DNA of 64,000 nucleotides from Brevibacillus_D fluminis_A (GCF_052072235.1 NZ_CM125436.1:986001-1050000); one strand, 5' to 3'; shown: positions 34,181 through 43,077, counted from the stretch's first letter. Notes: generated by a model not told the origin, from the letters alone. Made by a program: numbers and translations.

Positions 34181-35284
34181 CTACACGCGATTGTACTGAC
34201 GCATGACAGCCAGAAGCTGGTCGTGGTCGATCGCTTCCATTGTCGTTCCATACGGCTTGATGCAGGTCATTGATTCTGCCGCCAGCATCGCATTGATGAC
34301 CGATTCATCGACGGCTTGGCAGGCGGCTTCATAGATGGGGTCAAACACTTCGTCATTCACATAGTCCATCGCGAGCCGGGCCGGAGCGTTTTGCGGCAGT
34401 TCCATCGGATTGGCTGTGGAGAAGGCCAGGAAAATGTCGCCGGAATTGTTGCCGCCGGGCGTCCCGCTGCGGCCGATCCCGATCGCTGCGCGTTTGGCCA
34501 CCCGTTTCAGCTGGTGCGGCAGCATGGGGAGATCGGTGCCGATGATCACGATGATGGAGCCGCGATCCTGCTTCATGTGCGCGCCTTCGGTCAAATGCTT
34601 GCCGACCGGCACGCCCAGAACAGTCAGCCATTCGCGGATGCCGTGATTCGCCTGCACCAATGCACCGATGGTGTAGGTGGTACCGTCGATTTCGACCTGC
34701 CGTGAGGATGTGCCGGTACCGCCCTTGAATTCATAGCAAATCATGCCGGTGCCGCCGCCAACGTTGCCTTCCGCTACCGGTCCCGACGATGCGGACTCAA
34801 TCGCGGCGATGACATGCTCTTCTTTGACGTGCAGGCCATTGATGTCATTTAGCGAGCCGTCATAGGTCTCGGCGATAACCGGCATTGCCCACAGATGTTG
34901 GTTGGCGAACTGCTCGCGGTAATGACGGATCATCCATTTGGTCGTTGCGTGATGGGCGATCCCGACACCATGCGTATTGGTGATGCAAATCGGGCTGGCA
35001 AAGTAACCGGCATCGTTGATCCAATGCGTCCCCGTCATTTCGCCATTGCCGTTCAGGCTGTAGAAACCTGCCCAGACCGGCTGCAGGCGGTCCTCTTTTC
35101 CGCGAGGCAGGATCGCCGTCACGCCGGTGCGCACCGGACCTTTGCCGATTTCGACCGGTCCGTCTCCTTCGATTAAGGTCGTGAAGCCAACCTCCACGCC
35201 TGGAATATCGGTGATGGCGTTGAAGGCACCCGGTGTGCCGGGAAACGGCAGTCCTAACTCGCGTCCACGTTTTTTACGACTCAT
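34181..35284 (-). CDS. P1 family peptidase (DmpA / beta-peptidyl aminopeptidase type)
   Basis: A 367-residue N-terminal-nucleophile peptidase that removes amino-terminal residues, including D- or beta-amino acids in some members. RELGLPFPGTPGAFNAITDIPGVEVGFTTL is the family N-terminus. THGVGIAHHATTKW, NVGGGTGMICYEFKGGTGTSSR and GALVQANHG are conserved. The self-processing site is probably Gly-Ser in DRGSIIVIIGTDLPMLPHQLKR; KRAAIGIGRSG..NNSGDIFLAFSTAN follows. The ATG at 35284 lies seven bases after AGGAGGAGAC. A sigma-54 promoter with two upstream dyads precedes it. The exact substrate is not set by sequence. Confidence 0.93.
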   Translation of the reverse strand: MSRKKRGRELGLPFPGTPGAFNAITDIPGVEVGFTTLIEGDGPVEIGKGPVRTGVTAILPRGKEDRLQPVWAGFYSLNGNGEMTGTHWINDAGYFASPICITNTHGVGIAHHATTKWMIRHYREQFANQHLWAMPVIAETYDGSLNDINGLHVKEEHVIAAIESASSGPVAEGNVGGGTGMICYEFKGGTGTSSRQVEIDGTTYTIGALVQANHGIREWLTVLGVPVGKHLTEGAHMKQDRGSIIVIIGTDLPMLPHQLKRVAKRAAIGIGRSGTPGGNNSGDIFLAFSTANPMELPQNAPARLAMDYVNDEVFDPIYEAACQAVDESVINAMLAAESMTCIKPYGTTMEAIDHDQLLAVMRQYNRV

Positions 35285-35337
35285 GCTTTGTCTCCTCCTG
35301 TATCGAACGGCTTGAATGGTTGTTTGCCCACTAAAAA

Positions 35338-35356
35338 TAGCAACAACCATGCCAGC
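35338..35356 (-). promoter_or_regulatory. sigma-54 (-24/-12) promoter of the P1 peptidase gene
   Basis: The minus strand reads CTGGCATGGTTGTTGCTA. GG (35352-35353) and GC (35340-35341) are exactly ten bases apart and match TGGCAY-N6-TTGC. It lies about 55 bases upstream of the start codon. Confidence 0.82.
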
Positions 35357-35387
35357 CGTGCGACATGCGATTCTATCATAAAAAAAA

Positions 35388-35426
35388 GCTCATGCTACTG
35401 TAAGTCTATACTTACATGCATGAGCT
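35388..35426 (-). terminator. nested inverted repeat: terminator after cupin gene and possible activator site
   Basis: Outer arms AGCTCATGC (35388-35396) and GCATGAGCT (35418-35426) enclose the dyad TGTAAGTCTATACTTACA (35399-35416). On the minus strand TTTTTTT follows, so it can end transcription coming from the cupin gene. The inner dyad is nearly the same as the one at 35483 and lies about 46 bases upstream of the sigma-54 -24 element, so it may also bind the activator. Confidence 0.65.
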
Positions 35427-35482
35427 GGCCAGCATGACTCACCCGCTTTTGGGAGCCGTAGCTGTGCGTCATGATCGTATTG

Positions 35483-35500
35483 TGTCAGTCTGTACTGACA
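35483..35500. promoter_or_regulatory. second copy of the 18-base dyad, possible activator site
   Basis: TGTCAGTCTGTACTGACA is a perfect seven-pair dyad with a four-base centre. It differs from the copy at 35399-35416 at only three positions. It is about 130 bases upstream of the sigma-54 promoter of the P1 peptidase, a normal distance for enhancer sites. Confidence 0.6.
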
Positions 35501-35516
35501 GTGTAAGCATGAGTGA

Positions 35517-35544
35517 ACACGTGAAGCTGGTTCGCTTCACGTGT
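35517..35544. terminator. perfect hairpin downstream of the cupin gene
   Basis: ACACGTGAAGC (35517-35527) and GCTTCACGTGT (35534-35544) form an 11-pair stem with a six-base loop, 31 bases beyond the cupin stop. There is no T run, so it is a processing or weak termination hairpin, or a protein site. Confidence 0.5.
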
Positions 35545-35575
35545 AATATACCGATGACACCCATTTCAAGTCCGA

Positions 35576-35971
35576 TCAGGCTTGGTATTGATCGTCACTG
35601 ACTTTCTCCATCCAATCGACCGCCTTACCGTCAAGATGTTCTTGAATGGCAATGTGAGTCATAGCGGTGGTTGGAGAAGCACCATGCCAATGTTTCTCAC
35701 CCGGCGGGAACCAGACCACGTCACCGGGACGAATCTCCTCAATCGGACCTCCCCAGCGTTGAACCCGTCCACTGCCCGCGGTTACAATCAAAGTTTGACC
35801 TAGTGGATGAGTATGCCATGCCGTCCGTGCACCAGGCTCAAACGTAACGGTCGCTCCAGCAGCGCGAGCAGGGACGGTTGGTCCAAACAGGGGATCAATA
35901 CGAACCATTCCTGTAAAATATTCAGACGGCCCCTTGCCGGAAGGTTGCGAGCCGATTCTTTTGATTTCCAT
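35576..35971 (-). CDS. cupin domain protein
   Basis: A 131-residue single-domain cupin. [27 protein letters not shown] holds motif 1 with its HxH metal ligands. [21 protein letters not shown] holds motif 2 with the His. The N-terminus [21 protein letters not shown] is shared by a common group of cupins found near oxidoreductase genes and carboxymuconolactone-decarboxylase-like proteins. It probably binds a metal ion; the reaction is not known. It lies downstream of the SDR gene on the same strand and belongs to the TetR-linked group 35576-38703. Confidence 0.88.
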   Translation of the reverse strand: MEIKRIGSQPSGKGPSEYFTGMVRIDPLFGPTVPARAAGATVTFEPGARTAWHTHPLGQTLIVTAGSGRVQRWGGPIEEIRPGDVVWFPPGEKHWHGASPTTAMTHIAIQEHLDGKAVDWMEKVSDDQYQA

Positions 35972-36047
35972 TTCTCCAATACCTCCATTTTAAGTTTTTG
36001 ATCTACACCTGTCGTTTTCCAATAAAATATCCGTGTATCCCATATCA

Positions 36048-36755
36048 TTACCAATCGATACGTTTTCCGTCTCTGAAGAATTCCCCGTTCGATCCCTCAG
36101 GTCCAATCGTCGCTAACCAAAGGATCGACTCGGCAGCTTGCTTGGGAGTTCTGGGAGCAGAGGGGCCACCCATATCTGTGCGTACCCATCCCGGATCAAC
36201 CGCATTTATTTTGATGTCACCTTTGATTTCTGCTGCGACCAATTGTGTCAGTCCGTTCAGGGCAAACTTGGACAACTTGTATGCCCCTGCCCCTTGATCG
36301 GACATTTCACTTAGCGCCCCATACTCGGAGGAAACATTGATCACTCTCCCATAGCCCTGTTTTTGCATGAGGGGGATAAAGGAGCGGATCACATGGTAAG
36401 CGCCGAAGAAATTCGTTGTCATCGTTTGCTTCAGAATGGAAGGGTCCATCGTTAACATTCCTTCATTCTCATCCAAATACACACCGGCATTATTAATCAA
36501 TACGTCTACTCTTCCATACCGCTCATTGACTGTGATTGCTGCTTGGCGGATACTTTCCGGAGTATCGACATCCATCTGCACAAATGAAACGTCCAATGCT
36601 GAATCATTCAGTTTTTGTGCAGCTTCATGACCCTTCTCTGCATCCCGGCTAGTCAAAATGACGGTATATCCACGCAAAGCCAATTGCTTGCACAGCTCAT
36701 AGCCGACTCCTCGATTCCCGCCAGTGACAAGTGCAATCTTTCTATTCACTGACAT
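36048..36755 (-). CDS. short-chain dehydrogenase/reductase
   Basis: A 235-residue classical SDR. The cofactor motif is ALVTGGNRGVGYELC, NNAG is in VLINNAGVYL, the catalytic Ser is in VINVSSEYG and the catalytic pair in GAYKLSK. SRDAEKG after the second strand suggests NADPH preference. The C-terminus PGWVRTDMGGPSAPRTPKQAAESILWLAT resembles carbonyl reductase-like SDRs. The ATG at 36755 follows GGAGGGTTTTAC. It lies between the cupin and the Zn alcohol dehydrogenase on the same strand, probably under the divergent TetR regulator. Confidence 0.92.
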   Translation of the reverse strand: MSVNRKIALVTGGNRGVGYELCKQLALRGYTVILTSRDAEKGHEAAQKLNDSALDVSFVQMDVDTPESIRQAAITVNERYGRVDVLINNAGVYLDENEGMLTMDPSILKQTMTTNFFGAYHVIRSFIPLMQKQGYGRVINVSSEYGALSEMSDQGAGAYKLSKFALNGLTQLVAAEIKGDIKINAVDPGWVRTDMGGPSAPRTPKQAAESILWLATIGPEGSNGEFFRDGKRIDW

Positions 36756-36863
36756 GTAAAACCCTCCATTTTTCGGTTTAATCATGGACTGAGGCAGAGT
36801 ATCCACTATGGAAAGAGGCACACTTTGTTGGCGTGCCCCCTGCGATTTTGAAAGGATGAACCG

Positions 36864-37913
36864 TTATTCTTTCTCCATTGTGCTGATGTCGATCACAAAG
36901 CGATACCGGACGTCTGAAGCGAGCACGCGCTCCCAGGCTTCATCAATCTGGTTAGCAGAAATAACCTCGATCTCTGGCGTAATAGAGTGTTCCGCGCAAA
37001 AATCCAGCATTTCCTGTGTTTCGCGGATACCGCCGATCATCGATCCGGCAAACGACCGGCGATGACCGATCAGTGAGAATACGTTAACGGACAGAGGCTC
37101 AGCCGGCGCACCGACATTAACTAAAGTACCGTCCAGTGACAGTAACGAAAGGTAGGCACTAATATCGATCTTCGCGCTCACTGTATTCACAATGAGGTCG
37201 AACGAACCAGCCAGTGTCGTAAACGTCTCCGGATCACTCGTGGCATAAAAATGGTCCGCGCCAAGCTGCAAACCGTCTTCTTTTTTCTTTACCGTTTGTG
37301 ATAAAACCGTAACCTCTGCTCCCATGGCATGAGCAATCTTCACCGCCATGTGTCCAAGTCCGCCAAGTCCAACAACAGCTATCTTCTTGCCGGGAGCGGC
37401 TCCCCAATGGCGCAGCGGCGAATAAGTCGTGATGCCAGCACATAAAAGTGGAGCTGCAACATCAAGCTCCATCCCGTCAGGAATTCGAACCACGAAGTCT
37501 TCGGTTACGACGATGTGGGTGGAATAACCACCTTGCGTATATTGTCCGTACCTGTCGATGGCTCCATAGGTACCCGTATTACCACTTAGACAATACTGCT
37601 CCTCTCCCTTATGACAGTTCACGCACTCTCCGCAGGAGTCAACCATGCAGCCTACGCCTACCCGATCGCCAACGGCAAACCTGGTGACTTCCGAACCAAC
37701 CTGGGTAACAATTCCGGCGATCTCATGCCCTGGAACGATAGGATAGTTTACCGGTCCCCACTCGCCGCGAGCTGTATGAATATCGGAGTGGCAAATACCA
37801 GCGTACTTAATCTCAATGAGGACGTCATGCGGCTGGAGATCCCTGCGCTCGATCGTGGTCAGTTTGAACGGACCTTCTGGACTGAATGTTGCACGTGCTT
37901 GTACCGAAATCAT
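36864..37913 (-). CDS. zinc-dependent alcohol dehydrogenase (YahK/AdhA, cinnamyl-alcohol type)
   Basis: A 349-residue medium-chain dehydrogenase that reduces aldehydes with NADPH. Catalytic zinc ligands are in GICHSDIH and PGHEIAG. The structural zinc site is [38 protein letters not shown] is characteristic of the YahK/AdhC group. The nucleotide motif is [34 protein letters not shown] precedes the ATG at 37913. It is divergent from the TetR gene, with a palindromic operator between them. The aldehyde substrate is unknown; a detoxification role is likely. Confidence 0.94.
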   Translation of the reverse strand: MISVQARATFSPEGPFKLTTIERRDLQPHDVLIEIKYAGICHSDIHTARGEWGPVNYPIVPGHEIAGIVTQVGSEVTRFAVGDRVGVGCMVDSCGECVNCHKGEEQYCLSGNTGTYGAIDRYGQYTQGGYSTHIVVTEDFVVRIPDGMELDVAAPLLCAGITTYSPLRHWGAAPGKKIAVVGLGGLGHMAVKIAHAMGAEVTVLSQTVKKKEDGLQLGADHFYATSDPETFTTLAGSFDLIVNTVSAKIDISAYLSLLSLDGTLVNVGAPAEPLSVNVFSLIGHRRSFAGSMIGGIRETQEMLDFCAEHSITPEIEVISANQIDEAWERVLASDVRYRFVIDISTMEKE

Positions 37914-38089
37914 AGTGTAACCTCCTGCAATTCTTGTATTAGTGTGTTCGTAAGGGGTGGATGAAATGTGGGACAACTCCTACTGGTTCCTGTATTTCAG
38001 AATCGGTAAACAAAATAAGTTGTTTAATCAACATGTGTCTATTATTATATGTGCTAGATGAGTACAATCAATGGTTAAAAAAGTGCAAA

Positions 38090-38107
38090 CTGTTGATATA
38101 TCAACAG
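38090..38107. promoter_or_regulatory. perfect palindromic operator, probable TetR site
   Basis: CTGTTGATATATCAACAG is a perfect 18-base palindrome in the divergent region between the alcohol dehydrogenase and the TetR gene, 38 bases before the regulator start. Confidence 0.7.
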
Positions 38108-38145
38108 ATTAATCAAAAATGTTCATTTTCGCAGAAGGCTGGGTG

Positions 38146-38703
38146 ATGTTTTCGATGACCAAAGTGGATCGGAGAATTTTGAAAACGCAAGAATCCTTGA
38201 AAAAAGCTGTCATTGAACTGATGAGTGAAAAAAGCTTCGACCATATTACCATTCAGGATATTGCGGACCGGGCAAATGTAAACCGTGGAACCATTTATCT
38301 TCATTATCAGGACAAATATGATTTATTGGACAAACTCATCGAAACACACATTAACGAATTAGGAGAGATGGACAAGTGGGCATGCGAGATGGAATGGACC
38401 GATGCGCTTGTGCCTTATTTTGAATATTTTGCGGAGAACTATTTATTTTTTTCGACCATGTTGGCGAGTAAAGGGACCCCGTCATCTTTCCGAACGCGGC
38501 TCTTTGCTTCTTTTATTGAAGGGTTCAAAGGTGAGATTGACAGGGAGAGCGGCAGGAATACTGATTTACGTGAAGATGTTATGCTGCAATTTGCCGGGAA
38601 CGCCTATGTAGGGGTAATTGAGTGGTGGATTCGGAGTGGGATGCCGTATCCGCCGAAAGATATGGCCAAGCAAGTCGGGGCATTGCTGGAGAGAAGTTTA
38701 TAA
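38146..38703 (+). CDS. TetR/AcrR family transcriptional regulator
   Basis: A 185-residue repressor. The N-terminal helix-turn-helix is VDRRILKTQESLKKAVIELMSEKSFDHITIQDIADRANVNRGTIYLHYQDKYDLLDKLI, typical of TetR. The C-terminal domain ends AGNAYVGVIEWWIRSGMPYPPKDMAKQVGALLE, as in the TetR_C_7/YxaF-like group. The ATG at 38146 has AGAAGG seven bases upstream; ATG 38155 is also possible. It is divergent from the dehydrogenase, SDR and cupin genes, which are its likely targets through the palindrome at 38090. The ligand is not known. Confidence 0.92.
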   Translation: MFSMTKVDRRILKTQESLKKAVIELMSEKSFDHITIQDIADRANVNRGTIYLHYQDKYDLLDKLIETHINELGEMDKWACEMEWTDALVPYFEYFAENYLFFSTMLASKGTPSSFRTRLFASFIEGFKGEIDRESGRNTDLREDVMLQFAGNAYVGVIEWWIRSGMPYPPKDMAKQVGALLERSL

Positions 38704-38717
38704 TTCATGTGTAACAA

Positions 38718-38746
38718 GAGCGTCCTGCGTAATTGCGAGGACGCTC
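38718..38746. terminator. hairpin between tetR and the EamA gene
   Basis: GAGCGTCC (38718-38725) pairs with GGACGCTC (38739-38746). There is no T run, but its place between two convergent stops suits a shared terminator. Confidence 0.55.
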
Positions 38747-38753
38747 TCATGCA

Positions 38754-39659
38754 TCATGATTCGTGTGATCCTGCGTTTTTCCTCCGGTTCTGCCAACGGC
38801 TCATCATCTCCGGAATGGCGACTCCCAGCAGAATGATAACGACCCCGATCCACTGCAGCAGGCTTACGTGTTCGCGAAGGAGCAGGCTGGACATGATAAC
38901 GGCTGTAGGCAGCTCTGCTGCGCCGAGAATGGTGCCCAAGCCGACCCCGATGCGCGGAATGCCCAGATTGAACAGCAGCGGCGGGATGACAGCCCCGAAA
39001 ATGGAAAGCAGCAGACTGTACGGAAGCAGTCCATGTGTAAGCGAACCGTTAACGAAAAAGGCGGGCGGGAAGATCAAAAAGACGATCAGCATCGAGCCTG
39101 TGGTCATCACAGCGCTGCGCACCCAAAAGTTCACGTGCGGCGCTGCCTTGCCGCTGAAATATATCGTCATCGAGTACGAAATCGCGGAAAGGAAGCCGAA
39201 AAGCAGGCCCATCAGCGGCAGCTCGTGCAAATCTTGCTCGAACACGCCGCCGGCGAGCAGCGTCCCGATCACCAAGAGCAAAAGCGCCAGCAGCTTCTCC
39301 TTGCCCGGCCACTTCCGTTCCAGTACCGCATCGATCAGCACGCCCATCCATGTAAATTGAAACAGCAGCACAATGGCAAGCGACGCGGGAATGTATTGAA
39401 GCGACACATAGTACAAAACACCGGTTAGTCCGGCAGGAACGCCGGCGATCAGCAAATACAGACCGGTCTTGCCGTTTAACTGCCGCTTTTGGCGCAGCGC
39501 AAACAAGGCGAGAGCCCAAAGCATGACCGCTCCCAAAAACATTTGGCTGCCAACCACGTCTTGCACAACAAAGCCTTCACCGTAGGCCAATTTGACGAAT
39601 GTGGATAAAATCCCATAACTGCATGCACCGAAAAACACGAGTAACATCCAGCGCAACAT
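38754..39659 (-). CDS. EamA/DMT family transporter
   Basis: A 301-residue membrane protein with ten transmembrane segments in two EamA repeats. MLRWMLLVFFGACSYGILSTFVKLAYGEGF begins it. The second repeat ends LGAAELPTAVIMSSLLLREHVSLLQWIGVVIILLGVAIPE, the usual DMT signature. CAAGGAGGACAATC precedes the ATG. It stands alone on the minus strand, convergent with the TetR gene. It is only distantly similar to the EamA protein at 25720-26616. Export of a metabolite is inferred from the family. Confidence 0.92.
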   Translation of the reverse strand: MLRWMLLVFFGACSYGILSTFVKLAYGEGFVVQDVVGSQMFLGAVMLWALALFALRQKRQLNGKTGLYLLIAGVPAGLTGVLYYVSLQYIPASLAIVLLFQFTWMGVLIDAVLERKWPGKEKLLALLLLVIGTLLAGGVFEQDLHELPLMGLLFGFLSAISYSMTIYFSGKAAPHVNFWVRSAVMTTGSMLIVFLIFPPAFFVNGSLTHGLLPYSLLLSIFGAVIPPLLFNLGIPRIGVGLGTILGAAELPTAVIMSSLLLREHVSLLQWIGVVIILLGVAIPEMMSRWQNRRKNAGSHES

Positions 39660-39756
39660 GATTGTCCTCCTTGCCTGAACGTGAGAAAGTCCTCACTCAG
39701 TATAGGGGGTGGAAGCGGTTTGATTCAAGTGAATCGCATGATGGGTGCCGAAGCCA

Positions 39757-39828
39757 AAACATGCATCCCCCGGGGAACAGGGCGAACACAATGTGTTTTC
39801 CCGCTGTCTCGATCAGGGATGCATGTTT
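39757..39828. terminator. long-armed inverted repeat after the VOC gene
   Basis: AAACATGCATCCC (39757-39769) and GGGATGCATGTTT (39816-39828) form a perfect 13-pair stem around 46 bases. A small AACACA/TGTGTT stem lies inside the loop. It lies between the EamA start and the VOC gene end and probably ends VOC transcription. Confidence 0.55.
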
Positions 39829-39871
39829 GTTTTAAAACGGAATGCTTAACTTCCCGTTCGGCAAGGAGAGC

Positions 39872-40303
39872 CTATCCTTGTTGGGATTCGGTGAAAATCT
39901 GGAACGGAACGCCGAATTTGTCCGTCACGATGCCGTAGCCTGGGCTGAAATGCGTTTCTTGAAACGGCATGATCACTTGACCGCCATCTTGCAGGGCAGC
40001 AAAAATTTGCTCCGCTTTCTCCTTGGTCGGGATTGTGATACAGATGGTCACGTTACCGCCTTGTGGCACGGTTTGGCCAGGGAACGTGTCAGAGAACATC
40101 AGTGTCGATTCGCCGATTTGCATCATCGCGTGCGCGACCAGGTCTTTGGCTGCTTCTGGCAATGGGAATTCAGGATTTGCCGGCATTTCGCCGAACGATT
40201 GTTGGAAAAGAACCTTGCCTTCCAACACTTTTTCGTAATAGGCGATCGCATCCTTTGCTTTACCGTCGTTCATCATCAAATAAGGGGTCAAATTCATTGC
40301 CAT
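39872..40303 (-). CDS. VOC family protein (PhnB-like glyoxalase fold)
   Basis: A 143-residue vicinal-oxygen-chelate protein of the PhnB type. The N-terminus MNLTPYLMMNDGKAKDAIAYYEKVL and the middle VAHAMMQIGESTLMFSDTFPG are typical. The C-terminal DGGQVIMPFQETHFSPGYGIVTDKFGVPFQIF matches the Fx(D/P)GxxxDxFGVxW pattern. Related proteins bind a metal and small substrates, but PhnB-like members have no assigned reaction. The start follows GAGGAGCTG. It is a single gene between the EamA transporter and the AraC regulator. Confidence 0.9.
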   Translation of the reverse strand: MAMNLTPYLMMNDGKAKDAIAYYEKVLEGKVLFQQSFGEMPANPEFPLPEAAKDLVAHAMMQIGESTLMFSDTFPGQTVPQGGNVTICITIPTKEKAEQIFAALQDGGQVIMPFQETHFSPGYGIVTDKFGVPFQIFTESQQG

Positions 40304-40440
40304 GTCAAATCAGCTCCTCAAAAAAGTTTATATAGTCATCCGTGTCTATCATGCCCATTTTCGCCTGCGCAATAGACGCGGTTGAATCATTCAATCTGAC
40401 AATCTCAATTCTAGCAGCACCCAAGTTGGCACGCTTCTTA

Positions 40441-41235
40441 TCAATTGCTATGTTGTTTGACCCGATTGAGGAAATTGTCCATCAATACGGGCAGGGAAAT
40501 GAGAATCGGCGGATCATCCAATCGCGGCGGGTGCAAGGTGACGTGCTGATAAGGCACAGGCTTGCCCGATTCGACGACGATCGGTTCCCGCGAACGTGTC
40601 CGCAGCGTCGTGTGCGGCAGCAGGAAATCGATCGTCTGCATCCCCCACGACACCGAGGTAGCCATCAGATAGTAAATGCCTGGCTTGACGCCCGTAAAGC
40701 TGAAATGGCCGAGCGACGAGAGCAGGGTGCCATGAAGCGGCATGCCTTCCGGTATCGGTTTGGCAAACAAGCCGATCAGGATGATCCCCTGGAATGGATG
40801 CTCGGTTTGGACGGTCCCTTCCACAGTAGCAAACGGGTCGTGACGGAGCAGAGGTTGGGACATGCGCCAGTCGGTCAGCGTTTTTAGTGTACGGAAGTGC
40901 TGGTCTGCCTGCTCCGCCGAATTGCGGAAGTCAGTCGGCGTCATCCCGACGCGCTCGGTAAAGCGGGTCGAGAAGGTCCCCATGCTTTGCTGGCCGATTT
41001 CGAGGCCGATATCGCGGACGCTCAGGCTGGTGTTCAGCAGCAAATCTTTCGCTTTTTGCAAACGAAGCGATGATACATAGTAGAGTGGTGAAAGACCGAT
41101 GCGTTCCTTGAAAATTCGGGTAAAATGATAGGGGCTGTAGGCCACGTAATTCGCCAATCGGGCCAGAGGCAGCGGTTCGTACAGGTTTTCATGAATATAG
41201 GCGACCACCGCATCGATTTCAGCGTACCGGTCCAT
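40441..41235 (-). CDS. AraC family transcriptional regulator with C-terminal effector domain
   Basis: About 264 residues. The N-terminus has the double helix-turn-helix of AraC (YIHENLYEPLPLARLANYVAYSPYHFTRIFKERIGLSPLYYVSSLRLQKAKDLLLNTSLSVRDIGLEIG). The C-terminal 150 residues probably form a GyrI/effector-type domain; I do not recognise a precise family. The order, DNA-binding domain first, is that of Rob/SoxS-like regulators with effector tails. GTG at 41247, GTG at 41238 and ATG at 41235 are all possible starts after AAGAAGG. The target is unknown. The stretch 41248-41590 upstream shows no gene. Confidence 0.88.
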   Translation of the reverse strand: MDRYAEIDAVVAYIHENLYEPLPLARLANYVAYSPYHFTRIFKERIGLSPLYYVSSLRLQKAKDLLLNTSLSVRDIGLEIGQQSMGTFSTRFTERVGMTPTDFRNSAEQADQHFRTLKTLTDWRMSQPLLRHDPFATVEGTVQTEHPFQGIILIGLFAKPIPEGMPLHGTLLSSLGHFSFTGVKPGIYYLMATSVSWGMQTIDFLLPHTTLRTRSREPIVVESGKPVPYQHVTLHPPRLDDPPILISLPVLMDNFLNRVKQHSN

Positions 41236-41247
41236 CACAACTCGCAC

Positions 41248-41590
41248 ACCTTCTTTCGACTAACGATTGATTCGGGCAAAAAATAGCGGCCAGCGCACAA
41301 TACTATTTTGCAGCCACATTCTGAATAGTTTATACAACTCTTCCAAAAATTCCTGCACGTCCGCATGATGAGAGAATGAGAACCTTTGTTCGTATATCAT
41401 CATAGCACATAATGGAAAGGAATGGAATGGTTCAAGGCAAAAAATTTTTTCCGGAAAGCTGGACAACGCTGCTGACATGGCTTGGGACAACGCTTCACGC
41501 CGATCATGCCCTCTAGTGATTTTGTCCATTTTCCTGTACGATTAAAAAAAGTAGATATGTTCTGAAAAAAATACGAGGGAGCGTTCAGCC
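41248..41590. other. intergenic stretch without a supported gene
   Basis: The 343 bases between the divergent AraC regulator and sigma-54 activator hold promoters by position, but I see no clear -35/-10 pair, no sigma-54 site and no believable gene. Confidence 0.4.
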
Positions 41591-43024
41591 ATGCGAATCC
41601 GCAAAGGGTCCTGGGTTCATCGGTTGCTGCGGAGGGCAGTGAACAATGAAGCGAAAGTTACCAAGGAAATGCATATCGTCAAGACAGCGATGGATCAGGC
41701 TTATGAAGGAGTCATCATTGTGGATGCGCAAGGGTACATCACTTCTGCCAACCAGTCGTATGCCACCTTCATCGGCACCACGCTCGACCAGATGATCGGG
41801 CGGCACGTCACCGAGGTTGTGGAAAACACGCGGATGCACATCGTCGCCAAGACGGAAAAGGCGGAGATCGCCCAACTGCAAAAAATCAACGGACACCAAA
41901 TGATTGCCAGCCGCATTCCGATTTTCTCCGATGGAGAGCTGGTTGCAGTCGTGGGAAAAATCATGTTTCAGGACGTCAGCAAGCTGTTTGAGCTGAATGC
42001 CAAATACGAGAAGCTGAAAAAGGAGCTGGAGCTTTACAAGCAGGAATTGAACAAGCGGCTTGGCGCCAAATATTCATTTGACAGCATCATCGGGACGAGC
42101 AAAGTCATTGAGGATGTGAAGGCGCTCGCCAAAAAAGTGGCCAAGAGCGATTCAACCATTTTGCTGAACGGGGAGAGCGGTACGGGCAAAGAGCTGTTCG
42201 CCCATTCCATCCATCTGGAAAGCCACCGCAAAAATGGGCCGCTGATCCGGGTCAATTGTTCCGCGATTCCGGAATCGCTGTTTGAATCCGAGCTGTTCGG
42301 CTACAAGGAGGGCTCGTTTACAGGGGCAAAAAAATCCGGACAAAAGGGCAAATTTTCGCTCGCCAACAACGGCACGATCTTTCTTGATGAAATCAGCGAG
42401 CTTCCGATGTCGATGCAAGTGAAGCTGCTGCGCGTGCTCCAGGAGAAGGAGATCGAGCCGGTCGGTGCCGAAATGCCCGAGCCGATCGATGTGCGGATCG
42501 TTGCCGCATCGAACAAGAGCCTGGAGGAGCTGGTGGAGCAGGGGACATTCCGCAAAGACCTGTTTTATCGCCTCAATGTGGTGGCGCTGCACATTCCGGC
42601 GCTCCGCGAGCGGAAAGAAGACATTCCTGTTTTGGCAGAGCATCTCATCCAGCAGCTGGAGATCGAGACGGGGATTCCGGTCGGCGGGATCGAACCTGCG
42701 GCATTGGAGATGCTGCTCGCGTATGAATGGCCAGGGAATGTGCGCGAATTGCGTAATGTGCTGGAGCGCGCGATGTATGTGAAATCGGGCGACATGATTA
42801 CGGAGCAGGAACTGCGGGCGTATGTGACGCGCAATCCGGGAGCCAGCCCTGCCGCCTTCCATCAAAAAACGCTGCAGCACATTTTGCACGAGGCGGAGGA
42901 AGAAGCGATCCGCAAAGCGCTCAAGGAGGAAAAAGGCAACAAGCTTGCTGCCGCCCAGCGGCTCGGCATCAGCAAGTCCAGTTTGTACGCGAAGCTGGAG
43001 AAATACTACATCGGCAAGGACTGA
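41591..43024 (+). CDS. sigma-54 dependent activator of hydroxybutyrate utilisation
   Basis: A 477-residue enhancer-binding protein. A basic N-terminus leads to a PAS domain at about residues 35-130 (AMDQAYEGVIIVDAQGYITSANQSYATFIG), then a coiled coil (LNAKYEKLKKELELYKQELNK). The AAA+ domain has Walker A NGESGTGKELFAH, the sigma-54 loop GSFTGA and Walker B TIFLDEISELP. A C-terminal Fis helix-turn-helix reads GNKLAAAQRLGISKSSLYAKLEK. ACGAGGGAGCG precedes the ATG. A dyad and a sigma-54 promoter follow directly, in front of a permease and 3-hydroxybutyrate dehydrogenase. This layout resembles the Bacillus bucR/buc genes known from the literature. Confidence 0.93.
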   Translation: MRIRKGSWVHRLLRRAVNNEAKVTKEMHIVKTAMDQAYEGVIIVDAQGYITSANQSYATFIGTTLDQMIGRHVTEVVENTRMHIVAKTEKAEIAQLQKINGHQMIASRIPIFSDGELVAVVGKIMFQDVSKLFELNAKYEKLKKELELYKQELNKRLGAKYSFDSIIGTSKVIEDVKALAKKVAKSDSTILLNGESGTGKELFAHSIHLESHRKNGPLIRVNCSAIPESLFESELFGYKEGSFTGAKKSGQKGKFSLANNGTIFLDEISELPMSMQVKLLRVLQEKEIEPVGAEMPEPIDVRIVAASNKSLEELVEQGTFRKDLFYRLNVVALHIPALRERKEDIPVLAEHLIQQLEIETGIPVGGIEPAALEMLLAYEWPGNVRELRNVLERAMYVKSGDMITEQELRAYVTRNPGASPAAFHQKTLQHILHEAEEEAIRKALKEEKGNKLAAAQRLGISKSSLYAKLEKYYIGKD

Positions 43025-43063
43025 AACGGCAGGCGTGGTTTCGGTCCTTTGTTTTTACCGTTT

Positions 43064-43077
43064 TCCAGAATTCTGGA
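43064..43077. promoter_or_regulatory. perfect dyad, probable upstream activator site
   Basis: TCCAGAATTCTGGA is a perfect 14-base palindrome about 90 bases upstream of the sigma-54 promoter and 40 bases after the activator stop codon. A related GGAAATTCC lies at 43079-43087. Confidence 0.65.

Noticed and set aside
35399..35500. The repeated dyads as a CRISPR-like or IS-end repeat
   Set aside because: Only two copies, 18 bases each and internally palindromic, placed at enhancer distance from a sigma-54 promoter; a regulator site fits better.
39757..39828. Long-armed hairpin as a riboswitch
   Set aside because: It lies downstream of the VOC gene and not in a leader; no known riboswitch core is visible.
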